The notes beneath the pieces were generated by a model. That model had not been told where the DNA came from and did no database searches. It saw only the letters and a program-made list of their open reading frames with translations. Shown here in pieces: positions 8,795-16,857 of a stretch of 38,544 nucleotides of DNA. The translations under genes and the position numbers were made by a program. This DNA comes from Pseudomonadota bacterium (GTDB lineage Bacteria; Pseudomonadota; Alphaproteobacteria; Caulobacterales; Caulobacteraceae). The DNA lies in NCBI GenBank assembly GCA_963205005.1, contig CAUJHW010000004.1:1-38544 (forward strand), in the 5' to 3' direction. How positions within the stretch are numbered: the first letter of the stretch is position 1; each line of letters begins with the position of its first letter.

Positions 8795-9643
8795 TCAGTC
8801 CAGGGCGCCGGGCTGGTGGAACAGCTCTGAGCGCACGCCGCGGCCCATCTCCCGCAGGATCTCGCCGGCCAGGGTGTCGAGCGTCGAGCCTTCGCGGTAG
8901 TCGCCGGGGCTGGCCAGCCGGGCGCGGCCGTCCGCCAGCAGCTGGTGGGCGGCGGCCTCGGTGATCTCGCGCGTCGGATCGTAGATCGCCACGGCATGGC
9001 CGCCGTGGTCAGTGACCACGCGCATGACCGGGATGTCGGTCAGTCCGTCGCCGAAGAAGGCGATGCGGTTGAAGGGCGCCGGGCGGTCGCGGTCGGCCTG
9101 CACACGGTTGATGCCCTCGTGGTCCCACTCGTCGAGCGTCCACTTGTTGATGCGGAACAGGAACTGGGTCTTGGCCGTGTAGTTGATCGCCAGCGCGATC
9201 CCGATGGCGTCCTGCTCGGCGTCGAACATGAAGCCCGAGGCGTAGATGCGCTCGAACCAGCGGGCGATGGGCGAGCCCTCGATGAGCTCGCGGTTGCCCG
9301 ACGAGATGATGAAGTGGCGCAGGTCCAGCCCCAGGGCGTCGGCGCGGGCGTTCTGGCGGGCGAACCAGTCCTCGACGCCGGGGAACAGCGGCAGCTGGGC
9401 GCCCCGCCGCCGCCAGCTGTCGAGGCTGAGCTCGAGCCCCTTCTCGCGCGCCTTCGCCAGCATCAGGTGCATGTAGGCGAGGATGCCGTCGCCGCGCTGC
9501 TGCTCGGCCAGGACGCGGGTCTCTTCCCAGAAGTCGGCGTGGTCCATCCCCAGTTCGTCGGGGATGAAGGCGTGTTCCTGCATGTTGCCGGGCGCAAGCG
9601 TGCCGTCGAAATCGTAGGCGAACACGGCGAGGGGGCGGCTCAT
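8795..9643 (-). CDS. HAD-superfamily hydrolase
   Basis: The 282-residue protein has the HAD motif I DFDGTLAPG (nucleophile D11, second aspartate D13), motif II within HFIISSGNRELI (threonine or serine position) and motif IV-like acidic residues in IAFFGDGLTDIPVM. These enzymes are usually Mg-dependent phosphatases; a small helical cap region lies between motifs I and II. The substrate is not evident. It precedes the acyltransferase by five bases on the same strand, so the two may act on the same surface or metabolite pathway. The ATG start at 9643 is directly before the motif and fits the family. Confidence 0.88.
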   Translation of the reverse strand: MSRPLAVFAYDFDGTLAPGNMQEHAFIPDELGMDHADFWEETRVLAEQQRGDGILAYMHLMLAKAREKGLELSLDSWRRRGAQLPLFPGVEDWFARQNARADALGLDLRHFIISSGNRELIEGSPIARWFERIYASGFMFDAEQDAIGIALAINYTAKTQFLFRINKWTLDEWDHEGINRVQADRDRPAPFNRIAFFGDGLTDIPVMRVVTDHGGHAVAIYDPTREITEAAAHQLLADGRARLASPGDYREGSTLDTLAGEILREMGRGVRSELFHQPGALD

Positions 9644-9693
9644 GTCCGTCTAACTAGCGGTCCTGCGCTGGCCTGGGAACGCCCGATAAGGGT

Positions 9694-9730
9694 CGCCCCG
9701 GCCCCGCGACGGGATGCGGGGGCCGGGGCG
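9694..9730. repeat. GC-rich inverted repeat between two reverse-strand genes
   Basis: CGCCCCGGCCCCGC (9694-9707) is repeated in inverted form at 9716-9730 with one extra G, leaving an 8-base loop. It lies after the flippase-like gene and before the HAD gene. There is no T-run, so it may be a mRNA-stabilising or attenuating hairpin, or a REP-like palindrome. The rest of the 222-base gap shows nothing else I can name. Confidence 0.55.
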
Positions 9731-9865
9731 TACGGCGACGGGTGTCGGGGAACAGGGCCGCCGCCGCGTTGTGTGTCCGTGAATGTGGGAGTTGCGCGGA
9801 CATCGAAGGTACGGACGGGTTTGCGGCCCGGATGCAGGCGGATGCATCCAGCGGTAGAAATTTTT

Positions 9866-10897
9866 TCAGGCCTGCCGAGAGGGCGGCCCGCGCAGGGTGA
9901 CAATCGCCAGGCCCAGGCTTGCCACCAGCAGTGGCAAGACGAAGAACGCCAGCCGGTAGCCGAGGAAGGCCGCCGCCAGCGGCGCCGCCGGAAGTCCGCC
10001 CAGCAGGGCCGAAAGCGAGCCTTCGAACACTCCGACGCCGCCGGGCACATGCGAGATCAGCCCCGCGACCACGGACGGCGCATAGGCGCCGACGAAGGTG
10101 AAATAGCCCACCGAACCCGCCGGAAGCAGGATCCAGATGATCGCCGCGGCCATGGCGCTGTCGATGGCGCCGAGGCCGAGCTGGGTCAGCGCCATGCGCA
10201 GGGTGGGCAGGCGAATGCTGTGGCCGAAGGCCCGGACCGGCCGGTGGAACACCGCGCACAGGCCCACATAGGCCGCGACGGAGCCCAGCAGGATCAGTCC
10301 CAGCGCATCGGCCACCACGCCGTCCAGCCCGGCGACGGCGGCGATCTCCTGGCTGCCGGCCAGCAACAGGCCCACGCCTGCGACTGCCGAGAGCCCAAGC
10401 GTGAAGGCAATGGCCTGGAACAGGGTGGTCGCCGCCACCTGGCGCAGGCTGACCCCGTGGCCGGCGTAGATCCGCGCCCGGATCGCCCCGGAGACGATCA
10501 GGGTGGATCCGAGGCTGTGGGCGATCCCGCTGGAGATGATGAAGCCCGCGGTGGCGGTCCCCAGATCTACCCGCGCTCCGGCCCAGCGCAGGCCGATCCA
10601 CTCCACGATGCCCATGAGCAGAAAGCTCAGCGCCGAGAACAGCACGGCCAGGGCTGAGATCCGCCAGCCCCAGGCCCCCATGGCCTGCAGGACATCCTCC
10701 GGCCGGATCTCGCGGAAGGTCCGCCAGAGCACAAAGGCCGCGGCGCCCAGGAGCAGGACCGCGACCATGCGCAGCGCCAGCCCGCGGAGCATCGGCAGGA
10801 AGCGCGCGCCCTGGGTCTGCGGCAGCGCAGCAGCCAGCTCGGTCTCCACGTCGTCGGGGAGGCCTTCCTGCGCGGGAGGTGGGTCAGCGGGTCTCAC
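9866..10897 (-). CDS. Flippase-like integral membrane protein (LPG synthase TM / UPF0104 family)
   Basis: The product (343 residues with the start used here) is a multi-pass membrane protein similar to the transmembrane half of lysylphosphatidylglycerol synthase (MprF) and the UPF0104/YbhN group, thought to move or modify lipids. Roughly eight hydrophobic segments are visible, beginning at LRMVAVLLLGAAAFVLW, and the family-typical late stretch APSVVAGLISHVPGGVGVFEG is present. The catalytic synthase half is absent. The GTG start at 10897 is chosen because GGGAGG lies nine bases upstream. A longer reading frame from ATG 10996 would overlap the divergent BON gene start and the stress promoter, so it is unlikely. 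A C-terminal hairpin follows downstream. Confidence 0.85.
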   Translation of the reverse strand: MRPADPPPAQEGLPDDVETELAAALPQTQGARFLPMLRGLALRMVAVLLLGAAAFVLWRTFREIRPEDVLQAMGAWGWRISALAVLFSALSFLLMGIVEWIGLRWAGARVDLGTATAGFIISSGIAHSLGSTLIVSGAIRARIYAGHGVSLRQVAATTLFQAIAFTLGLSAVAGVGLLLAGSQEIAAVAGLDGVVADALGLILLGSVAAYVGLCAVFHRPVRAFGHSIRLPTLRMALTQLGLGAIDSAMAAAIIWILLPAGSVGYFTFVGAYAPSVVAGLISHVPGGVGVFEGSLSALLGGLPAAPLAAAFLGYRLAFFVLPLLVASLGLAIVTLRGPPSRQA

Positions 10898-10933
10898 ACC
10901 GCTACGCCTCCCATGAGTCTGCGGCCGGGTCAC

Positions 10934-10958
10934 GGAACCGAACCGCAAGGGGCCGGTT
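10934..10958 (+). promoter_or_regulatory. EcfG (sigma-T type) general-stress promoter
   Basis: GGAAC at 10934-10938 and GGTT at 10955-10958 are spaced by 16 bases. This matches the alphaproteobacterial EcfG consensus GGAAC-N16/17-(C)GTT. It points to the BON gene starting 37 bases downstream and lies in the divergent gap with the flippase-like gene. It suggests that the BON, PHA-type and FPGSDP-motif genes respond to general stress. Confidence 0.65.
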
Positions 10959-10994
10959 TCTCCCGCACGATCGCGACATCTTGAGGAGGCGACC

Positions 10995-11423
10995 ATGCGG
11001 CACGATGACTGGCGGACCCTGGAGGCTGAACGGCTCGCACGCCTGCGGGACCGCGAGCGCGGGGACTTCGGACAGGCCGACTATTCCGAACGCTACGGCT
11101 ACGATCCGCAGGTGCGTTCGGGCTATCGGCGCGCGGACGAGGGCGACCGCGGCCATGCGCCCGGCCGTCCGGCCGCCCGGCGTGACGGGCCCTCGGACCG
11201 GGTGCTTTGGGCGGTGATCATGGAACGCCTCGACGCCGAGCGCCGGCTGGACCTGAGGCATGTCGACGTGGCCGTCCTCGATGGCGAGGTCACCCTCAAC
11301 GGCTCGGTCCGCCACAAGGCTGACAAGCGTCGCATCGAGGATGTGGCCGATATCGACGGCGTGCGGAATGTCCAGAACAACCTGCGGGTTGCGGAATCCG
11401 ACCGACGGTGGATGTTCTTCTGA
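10995..11423 (+). CDS. BON domain-containing protein
   Basis: The 142-residue protein has a charged, arginine- and aspartate-rich N-terminal half (about 1-65) and a C-terminal BON domain (about 68-135) seen in LRHVDVAVLDGEVTLNGSV and DIDGVRNVQNNLRV. BON domains bind phospholipid or membranes and are common in stress and envelope proteins. No signal peptide is visible, so the site of action is uncertain. A strong ribosome site GAGGAGG precedes the ATG, and an EcfG-type promoter lies upstream. A short run of GAC repeats separates it from the next gene. Confidence 0.85.
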   Translation: MRHDDWRTLEAERLARLRDRERGDFGQADYSERYGYDPQVRSGYRRADEGDRGHAPGRPAARRDGPSDRVLWAVIMERLDAERRLDLRHVDVAVLDGEVTLNGSVRHKADKRRIEDVADIDGVRNVQNNLRVAESDRRWMFF

Positions 11424-11458
11424 CGACGACGACGACGAGGACGAGGCCGGAGCGACGC

Positions 11459-11776
11459 ATGAGCAAACCCCTGGTGGTCACACTGCCGCACGATCTCGGC
11501 CGGGCAGAGGCGCGGCGGCGCATCGACGCCGGCGTCGCCCAGCTGGTCGGGCAGGTCGGCGCCGTCGGCGCCCTGACCCAGTCCTGGCAGGAGGACGTGC
11601 TGCACTTCTCGCTGGTGGCTGTCGGGCAGACCCTGACGGGCCAGGTGGCGGTGGAGGACCGGGAGGTGCGGCTGGAGATCGTGCTGCCCGGCATCCTGGG
11701 TCTGATGGCGGGAAAGCTGAAGGGCCGCATCCGCGACCAGGGGCAGGTTCTGCTGGAAGGCCCGCGGAAGGCCTGA
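11459..11776 (+). CDS. Polyhydroxyalkanoic acid system family protein
   Basis: The 105-residue protein fits the PHA granule-associated (PHA_gran_rgn) family. Family features are the start MSKPLVVTLPHDLGRAEARRRI, a central LTQSWQEDVLHFSLVAVGQ, and the ending LEIVLPGILGLMAGKLKGRI. Members are small proteins found near polyhydroxyalkanoate genes or alone; their biochemical role is poorly defined and they resemble steroidogenic-like helix-grip folds. No PHA synthase or depolymerase lies in this window. The ATG at 11459 is chosen over an upstream start because the family alignment begins there and GGAG precedes it. It is 35 bases after the BON gene and likely shares its stress promoter. Confidence 0.82.
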   Translation: MSKPLVVTLPHDLGRAEARRRIDAGVAQLVGQVGAVGALTQSWQEDVLHFSLVAVGQTLTGQVAVEDREVRLEIVLPGILGLMAGKLKGRIRDQGQVLLEGPRKA

Positions 11777-11831
11777 CCGCAACCGAACGGCGCCTGAAGG
11801 GTTCTCCAGCTGTACCTTTCAGGAGTTCATC

Positions 11832-12116
11832 ATGTCCGGCACGCGACTCGAAGACGACATCCAGGACGGCGTCGACAAGGCCGCACGCAAGGGCGAGGCG
11901 GATGCCGGCCGCGATCCCGCCAGGGCGATGGAAGAGGCGCGTCACATCGATGCGCCGCCAGCCAGGCCGATCACCCCCGCGCCGTCTGACGAGAAGCAGG
12001 ATCACATGGCCGAGCGCGAGGCCAGGGCCGAGGACCGGCAGGAGGCCCTGCTGGACGAAGCTCTCGAGGAAACCTTCCCGGGCTCCGACCCGATCAGTCC
12101 CAAGCACATCACCTGA
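11832..12116 (+). CDS. Small conserved protein with C-terminal FPGSDP motif
   Basis: I do not recognise a function. The 94-residue protein is acidic and polar, with no membrane segment or signal peptide, and is probably partly disordered (proline/alanine-rich middle APPARPITPAPS). Its conserved part is the end, LLDEALEETFPGSDPISPKH. A similar EALxExFPxSDPxS motif ends many small proteins of proteobacteria, often in stress-linked genes. A good ribosome site (AGGAG) precedes the ATG at 11832. It is the third gene behind the EcfG-type promoter, 55 bases after the PHA-type gene. A stem-loop follows it. Confidence 0.75.
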   Translation: MSGTRLEDDIQDGVDKAARKGEADAGRDPARAMEEARHIDAPPARPITPAPSDEKQDHMAEREARAEDRQEALLDEALEETFPGSDPISPKHIT

Positions 12117-12128
12117 ACCGACGGGCGG

Positions 12129-12146
12129 CCCCGCGGCGACGCGGGG
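12129..12146. terminator. Stem-loop between convergent genes
   Basis: CCCCGCG and CGCGGGG form a perfect 7-bp stem around a GCGA tetraloop. It fills the 30-base gap between the FPGSDP-motif gene and the convergent ABC-F gene and may stop transcription from both sides. No T-run is present. Confidence 0.5.
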
Positions 12147-14024
12147 TCAGCCCTTCAGGGCCTCATAGGCCTCGACCGCGTCAATCCATTCCTGTTCGGC
12201 GGCGTCCAGAACCTTCTGGGCGGCGGCGCGCTGGCGTCCCAGAGTCGCGGCCCTGTCGGGGTCGCGTGTGAACAGGTCCGGCGCCATCAGGGCCCTGTCG
12301 ATCACCGCGACCGCGTCGGTCGCTCTGGCCAGCGCCGCCTCGGCGTTCTCGGCGCGCCGACGCGCGGGACCGGTCGGCACCTTTGCCTTCGGCGGCGGGG
12401 GCGGTGGCGCGGCCACCGGCTCCGGCTCGTCCCTTACCTGGGTCGGACTGCGCGCCGCCTGGCGGGCACGGTCCAGCACCAGGGCCGCATAGTCCTCCAT
12501 GTCGCCGTCGAACGGTTCGATGCGGCCGTCGGCGGCCAGCCACAGGCGGTCGGCCACCAGTTCCATCAGCGAGCGGTCGTGGGTGATCAGGATCACCGCG
12601 CCCTCGTAGTCGTTCAGCGCGTCCAGCAGGGCGCGGCGGCTGTCGATGTCGAGGTGGTTGGTCGGCTCGTCGAGGATCAGGAGGTGCGGCGCCTCCATCG
12701 CAACGAGGTTCAGCAGCAGCCGGGCCCGCTCGCCGCCGGAGAGATTGGCGACGGTGGTCTCGACCTTCTCGTAGCTCAGGCCGAACTGGGCCAGCCTCGC
12801 GCGGCGCTTGGCCTCGGTTTCCTCCGGCAACGCCCGGCGGATGATCTCCAGCGGAGTGTCGGTGGGGTCCATCGCCTCGATCTGGTGCTGGTGGAACCAG
12901 CCCACCCGCAGGCGGGAGCTGCGGTGCAGCTTGCCAGACTCCACCGTCAGCGCGCCGGCCACCAGCTTGGCGAAGGTGGACTTGCCCGCGCCGTTGACTC
13001 CCAGCAGGCCGATGCGGTCGTCGATGTCGAGGCGCAGGTCCATCCGGCGCAGGATCGGCGGGCCGCCATAGCCGCAGGCGGCGTTCTCCAGACGCAGTAG
13101 CGGTGGGGGCAGGGGACGTTCCGGCGAGGGCAGGATGAACGGGGTGACCCGGTCCTCGATCACCGCGGAGACCGGCGGCAGCTTGGCGATCATCTTCAGG
13201 CGCGACTGGGCCTGGGTGGCCTTCGACGCCTTGGCGCGGAAGCGGTCGACGAAGGACTGCAGGTGCTCGCGCCGGGCCTCGATCTTGGCGCGCGAGGCTT
13301 CCTGAAGTCTCAGTTTTTCAGAGAGTTGCCGCTCGAAATTGTCATATCCGCCCGGATAGAGATCGAGCTTGCCGTCCTTCAGGTGCAGGATGTGGTCGAC
13401 CGAGTTGTTCAGCAGTTCCCGGTCGTGGCTGATGACGATGGCCGTGTGGGGATACTTCTTCAGACGCGCCTCGAGCCAGAGGGCGCCTTCCAGGTCGAGA
13501 TAGTTGGTCGGTTCGTCCAGCAGCAGCAGGTCTGGGGCCGCGAACAGGCTGGCCGCCAGCGCCACGCGCATCCGCCAGCCGCCGGAGAACTCCGACATCG
13601 GCCGGGCGAGGTCGGCCTGGGTGAAGCCGAGGCCGGCGAGGATTTCGGACGCCCGCGACGGCGCGCGATCGGCGTCGATGTCGATCAGGCGGGCGTAGAT
13701 GTCGCCCAGTTCCTCGGGCGGGGCCGTGTCCAGGCGGGCGAGCAGGTCGGCGCGCTCGACGTCGGCCTCCAGCACCGTGTCTAGCAGGGTCACGGGCGTG
13801 GCCGGATGTTCCTGGTCGACCGAGCCGATCCTGGCGGCCTTGGGCATGCCGATCTCGCCCGAGCCGGCGGTCAGCTGGCCCAGGATGACCTTGAACAGGG
13901 TCGACTTGCCCACGCCGTTGCGGCCGACGAGGCCGACCTTGGCGTCCTTGGGCAGGGTGACCGAGGCCTGGTCGAAGAAACGGCGCCCCCAGGCGTCGAG
14001 GACAAGATCGGTGATCTGAAGCAT
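12147..14024 (-). CDS. ABC-F family ATP-binding protein (YheS-like)
   Basis: The 625-residue protein has two ATP-binding cassettes and no membrane segments, as in ABC-F proteins that act on ribosomes rather than transport. Domain 1 shows GLVGRNGVGKST (31-42), signature FSGGWRMRVAL and LLLDEPTNYLDL. The inter-domain linker (PtIM) contains the charged FVDRFRAKASKATQAQSR. Domain 2 has GLLGVNGAGKST (about 340-350), LSGGERARLLL and LILDEPTNHLDI. The C-terminal tail (about 540-625) is proline-rich and then helical, as in YheS/Uup-like members. The likely role is helping stalled or initiating ribosomes; its exact subclass is inferred from the linker. Confidence 0.93.
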   Translation of the reverse strand: MLQITDLVLDAWGRRFFDQASVTLPKDAKVGLVGRNGVGKSTLFKVILGQLTAGSGEIGMPKAARIGSVDQEHPATPVTLLDTVLEADVERADLLARLDTAPPEELGDIYARLIDIDADRAPSRASEILAGLGFTQADLARPMSEFSGGWRMRVALAASLFAAPDLLLLDEPTNYLDLEGALWLEARLKKYPHTAIVISHDRELLNNSVDHILHLKDGKLDLYPGGYDNFERQLSEKLRLQEASRAKIEARREHLQSFVDRFRAKASKATQAQSRLKMIAKLPPVSAVIEDRVTPFILPSPERPLPPPLLRLENAACGYGGPPILRRMDLRLDIDDRIGLLGVNGAGKSTFAKLVAGALTVESGKLHRSSRLRVGWFHQHQIEAMDPTDTPLEIIRRALPEETEAKRRARLAQFGLSYEKVETTVANLSGGERARLLLNLVAMEAPHLLILDEPTNHLDIDSRRALLDALNDYEGAVILITHDRSLMELVADRLWLAADGRIEPFDGDMEDYAALVLDRARQAARSPTQVRDEPEPVAAPPPPPPKAKVPTGPARRRAENAEAALARATDAVAVIDRALMAPDLFTRDPDRAATLGRQRAAAQKVLDAAEQEWIDAVEAYEALKG

Positions 14025-14088
14025 GGGGTTTCCGTTCGGCGGGGCGTCCTAGCAGGTGTTGTGCGCTGCGTCATGGGTGCGCAGCGGG

Positions 14089-14118
14089 TTGCGTCGGGGG
14101 GAGGGTTGGCGATATAGA
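14089..14118 (+). promoter_or_regulatory. Probable ndk promoter
   Basis: TTGCGT (14089-14094) and TATAGA (14113-14118) are 18 bases apart and point to ndk. The expected transcript would carry a leader hairpin GCGGGGC-CTCA-GCCCCGC at 14131-14148, about 35 bases before the ATG. The assignment is by eye. Confidence 0.5.
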
Positions 14119-14181
14119 CGCCGCCACCTCGCGGGGCCTCAGCCCCGCAGCCCTCCCACAACCTGAGCCCCCCAGGAGCCC

Positions 14182-14601
14182 ATGACTGAACGCACCTTCT
14201 CGATCATCAAGCCCGACGCCACGCGGCGTAACCTGACCGGCAAGGTCAATGCGGTGATCGAGGACGCCGGCCTGCGGATCGTGGCCCAGCGCCGCATCCA
14301 GATGACCGACGCCCAGGCCAAGAAGTTCTACGAAGTCCACGCCGAGCGTCCGTTCTACGGCGAACTGGTGGAATTCATGACGTCCGCTCCCGTCGTGGTC
14401 CAGGTTCTGGAAGGCGACAACGCCGTGGCCCGCTACCGCGAAGTGATGGGCGCCACCAACCCGGCCCAGGCCGCCGACGGCACCATCCGCAAGCTCTACG
14501 CCGTCAGCGTCGGCGAGAATTCGGTCCACGGCTCGGACAGCCAGGAAAACGCCAAGCTTGAGATCGCCCAGTTCTTCACGGACGCCGACATCGTCGGCTG
14601 A
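14182..14601 (+). CDS. ndk: Nucleoside diphosphate kinase
   Basis: This enzyme transfers the terminal phosphate of ATP to other nucleoside diphosphates through a phosphohistidine, balancing the NTP and dNTP pools. The 139-residue length and start [20 protein letters not shown] are typical. The active-site motif NSVHGSDS contains the catalytic His116, and the nucleotide-binding [17 protein letters not shown] is present. A ribosome site (CCAGGAG) precedes the ATG at 14182. It stands alone between a likely promoter and a small stem (CGGAGC/GCTCCG around 14620) before the next gene. Confidence 0.98.
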   Translation: MTERTFSIIKPDATRRNLTGKVNAVIEDAGLRIVAQRRIQMTDAQAKKFYEVHAERPFYGELVEFMTSAPVVVQVLEGDNAVARYREVMGATNPAQAADGTIRKLYAVSVGENSVHGSDSQENAKLEIAQFFTDADIVG

Positions 14602-14669
14602 CCGGACGCAACGACTTCGGAGCGGGGCTTCGGCTCCGCGCCGACAGACCCCAATCGAACAAGAGATAG

Positions 14670-15029
14670 ATGCGCGAAAATAAAGTCCTCCCGGGCTTCT
14701 CCGACCGCCTTGCCGCTCAGGCCGAGGCCCGGAAGGCCCTTCTCGCCAAGTTCAAGCCGAAGCCGACCGTCACCGCCGAGGTCCTCGAGACCCGCGAACA
14801 GCGCAAGGCCCGCGAACTCGAGGAAGTCCGCGCCAAGCGGGCCGCCGAAAAGGAAGCCGCCCGCCTCGCCAAGGAAAAGGCCGAGGAAGAGGCCCGCCTG
14901 GCCATCGAGAACGACGAAGAGCTGATGAACCAGCTCAAGCGCGAAGACCGCAAGGCCCGCAAGGCCCAGGCCAAGGCCGAAGCCCGCCAGAAGCGCGAGA
15001 TGAAGTCGCAGATGCGCCGGACCGGCTGA
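14670..15029 (+). CDS. DUF6481-type highly charged small protein
   Basis: The 119-residue protein starts MRENKVLPGFSDRLAAQAEARKALL and is then almost only Lys, Arg, Glu and Ala, predicted to form one long helix or coiled coil. The start matches proteins grouped as DUF6481 in Caulobacter and sphingomonads. The function is unknown; a nucleic-acid or ribosome-associated role is plausible from the charge but not shown. It follows ndk by 68 bases on the same strand. The coding sequence has strong GCC/AAG codon bias typical of highly expressed genes in this genome. Confidence 0.8.
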   Translation: MRENKVLPGFSDRLAAQAEARKALLAKFKPKPTVTAEVLETREQRKARELEEVRAKRAAEKEAARLAKEKAEEEARLAIENDEELMNQLKREDRKARKAQAKAEARQKREMKSQMRRTG

Positions 15030-15080
15030 GATCGGTCCGTGTGGCGGCCTCAGGTCGCCGCCCTTCCGCTTGCGGGCAGC

Positions 15081-15132
15081 AGAGCCGGGACCCAGGGCCG
15101 CCGCACTGCAGAACCCCCTGGGCCCCGGCTCT
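15081..15132. repeat. Long intergenic palindrome, possible bidirectional terminator or REP-like element
   Basis: A 17-base arm (15081-15097, AGAGCCGGGACCCAGGG) pairs with 15116-15132, with one G-T wobble, around an 18-base loop. It sits exactly between the convergent DUF6481-type gene and the nitrile hydratase activator gene. It may serve as a terminator for both, or belong to a dispersed palindromic repeat family. Confidence 0.6.
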
Positions 15133-15135
15133 CCG

Positions 15136-15516
15136 CTACGCTTTGGCGGGGGTCACGGGGAATGTGCGGGGCGAAATTTCCTGGAGTTCCACAGGCTGCC
15201 CATGTGGCGTGCGCCGGTAGGCGTCCGCCCACTCGGCCTTGCGCGTAGCCATCTCCTCCGGCGCCGCCATGGCGCGGCCGGCGACGAGACCTTCCAGCGC
15301 CGCCACCCAGTGCTCGTAGTAGCGTGAGCCGTCGTCCGCGGGATCGCGGGCGAGTTCCGCCGACAGCGCCTCGGCCCATTCCGTCCAGGTAAAGGCGCCG
15401 CCCTCGTGCAGCTTCAAGGTCAGGGCGAAGGCCTGGGCCTGCCATGGCTCGGCGAATACCGGCCCCCCGGCGTCGCGGGGCAGACGGGGCAGGGCCAGGA
15501 CGTCAGGCGCGCTCAA
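15136..15516 (-). CDS. Nitrile hydratase accessory protein (P14K-like activator)
   Basis: The 126-residue product matches the small activator found after the structural subunits of cobalt-type nitrile hydratase, which hands the metal-loaded alpha subunit to the enzyme. Typical parts are PVFAEPWQAQAFALTLKLHE, FTWTEWAEALSAEL, and YYEHWVAALEGLV, similar in fold to the beta subunit N-terminal region. No cysteine is present. There is no ATG near the family start, so a TTG at 15516 is inferred; it overlaps the last codons of the beta gene by 14 bases, in keeping with coupling. Its role with the neighbouring alpha and beta genes is well supported by order and similarity. Confidence 0.87.
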   Translation of the reverse strand: MSAPDVLALPRLPRDAGGPVFAEPWQAQAFALTLKLHEGGAFTWTEWAEALSAELARDPADDGSRYYEHWVAALEGLVAGRAMAAPEEMATRKAEWADAYRRTPHGQPVELQEISPRTFPVTPAKA

Positions 15517-16156
15517 GATAGGGCTCCCACAGATCAAGCCGGACGCTGTCGTTCGCCAGCGCGTCCGGTCCCCACAGTTCCCGGGCGTCGAAGCGCACGT
15601 TGTAGAGGTGGCGCGGGTCCTCGCCCTTTCCGTGGGCATGACTGTCGGGCAGCACATGGGCGCCGTGATGCAGCTCCACCACGCCGACGCGGCCACGGAC
15701 GTAGCGCGGCAGGCGCGTGTGTCCCGTGGGGTTGAGGTTCAGCGCCCGGACACGGTCACCGGGCTGGAACACGGGCGGGGCGGCGGCCTCACGGACATAG
15801 GAACCCGGGCGGGTCATCGCCGTGGTCACGGCCTCCGCCAGCAGCAATGGCGTCCCCCGCGGCGCTCCCGGATCGGCCCGTCCGGCGGCCAGTTCGCCGG
15901 CTTTGACGTATCCGTGCCCGAGCAGCAGGGTCTCGAGACTGGTGAGCCACTTCTCGTAGTAGGTCATGCGCAGGTAGTCCGCGCCGGGGATCAGCTCGCG
16001 CTGATGGCGGCCCGCGTCGATGTTGGTGCGGGTGGGCGAGGCGATGGTCATGGCGTGGACCCGACCCTCCCACGCGCCGTGGAACGGCGAACCCTCCGGC
16101 TCCGGGATGACAGGCCCCAGGCCATGCATGCCGCCCATGTCGTGCACGCCGTTCAC
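15503..16156 (-). CDS. nthB: Nitrile hydratase beta subunit
   Basis: Nitrile hydratase converts nitriles to amides in the cytoplasm as an alpha-beta heterodimer or higher. The 217-residue product begins (V/M)[15 protein letters not shown], the hallmark beta start, and ends with a beta-barrel part seen in [26 protein letters not shown] and [22 protein letters not shown] start at 16156 overlaps the alpha stop (GTGA), indicating translational coupling. The order alpha-beta-activator is that of many cobalt-type enzymes. No amidase or aldoxime dehydratase was found nearby, so the amide product is handled by genes elsewhere or is the end product. Confidence 0.95.
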   Translation of the reverse strand: MNGVHDMGGMHGLGPVIPEPEGSPFHGAWEGRVHAMTIASPTRTNIDAGRHQRELIPGADYLRMTYYEKWLTSLETLLLGHGYVKAGELAAGRADPGAPRGTPLLLAEAVTTAMTRPGSYVREAAAPPVFQPGDRVRALNLNPTGHTRLPRYVRGRVGVVELHHGAHVLPDSHAHGKGEDPRHLYNVRFDARELWGPDALANDSVRLDLWEPYLERA

Positions 16157-16764
16157 AGCCGGGTTGTCCCGATCATGCCGTCGCGGGTGACCAGAGCCGC
16201 GAGGGCGGCCTCGTCGAGACCCTCGGTCCCGGGCGGCCGCTCGGGGATAACCAGGTAACGGACCTCGGCGGTGGAATCCCAGACCCGCACCTCGGTGTCG
16301 TCGGGCAGCACCGTGCCGAACTCGGCCATCACGCCTCGCGGATCGATGACTGCGCGCGACCGGTAGGCGGGCGACTTGTACCAGACTGGCGGAAGGCCCA
16401 GCACCGGCCAGGGGTAGCAGGAGCACAGGGTGCAGACGACGAGGTTGTGGACGCCCGGCCCGTTCTCCACCGCGACCATGTGCTCGCCCTGGCGACCGGT
16501 GAAATCGAGCTCGGCGATGGCGGCGGTGGCGTCGTGGCGCAGGCGCTCCAGGTAATCCGGATCGCTCCAGGCCTTGGCCACCACGCGGGCGCCATTGCGC
16601 GGGCCGACGCGGTGTTCGAAGTGGTCGACGATGGCGTCCAGCGCCGCCGGATCGACCAGGCCCTTCTCGACCAGCAGGGATTCGAGCGCCTTCACCCGGA
16701 GCGCGATGTCCGAGGGTGGCTCCTGCTCGTGGTCGTGGTCATGATCGTGGTGGTCGTGCGCCAT
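16153..16764 (-). CDS. nthA: Nitrile hydratase alpha subunit, cobalt type, His-rich N-terminus
   Basis: This subunit holds the metal centre that hydrates nitriles to amides. The 203-residue product has the claw motif [11 protein letters not shown] with Cys111, Cys114, Ser115 and Cys116; threonine after the first cysteine marks the non-corrin cobalt type, where iron enzymes have serine. Two of these cysteines are expected to be oxidised to sulfinic and sulfenic acid. The N-terminus [14 protein letters not shown] has seven histidines in the first 12 residues, a possible metal-binding tag. The start at 16764 is the simplest choice; the frame is open further upstream and no clear ribosome site is seen, so a longer form cannot be excluded. 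Confidence 0.95.
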   Translation of the reverse strand: MAHDHHDHDHDHEQEPPSDIALRVKALESLLVEKGLVDPAALDAIVDHFEHRVGPRNGARVVAKAWSDPDYLERLRHDATAAIAELDFTGRQGEHMVAVENGPGVHNLVVCTLCSCYPWPVLGLPPVWYKSPAYRSRAVIDPRGVMAEFGTVLPDDTEVRVWDSTAEVRYLVIPERPPGTEGLDEAALAALVTRDGMIGTTRL

Positions 16765-16857
16765 CTCGTGAGGTTGGACCAAGCCGGCGCGCGGGTGAAG
16801 AGTGCGCGTGACGCTCGTGCGGATCGCTGCGATGATTTGGCCCAAGGAGGACATCCC

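Noticed and set aside
11260..12168. Forward open frame of 302 codons across the PHA-type and FPGSDP genes
   Set aside because: The Arg/Pro/Gly-rich product is out of frame with two well-supported small genes that have their own ribosome sites.
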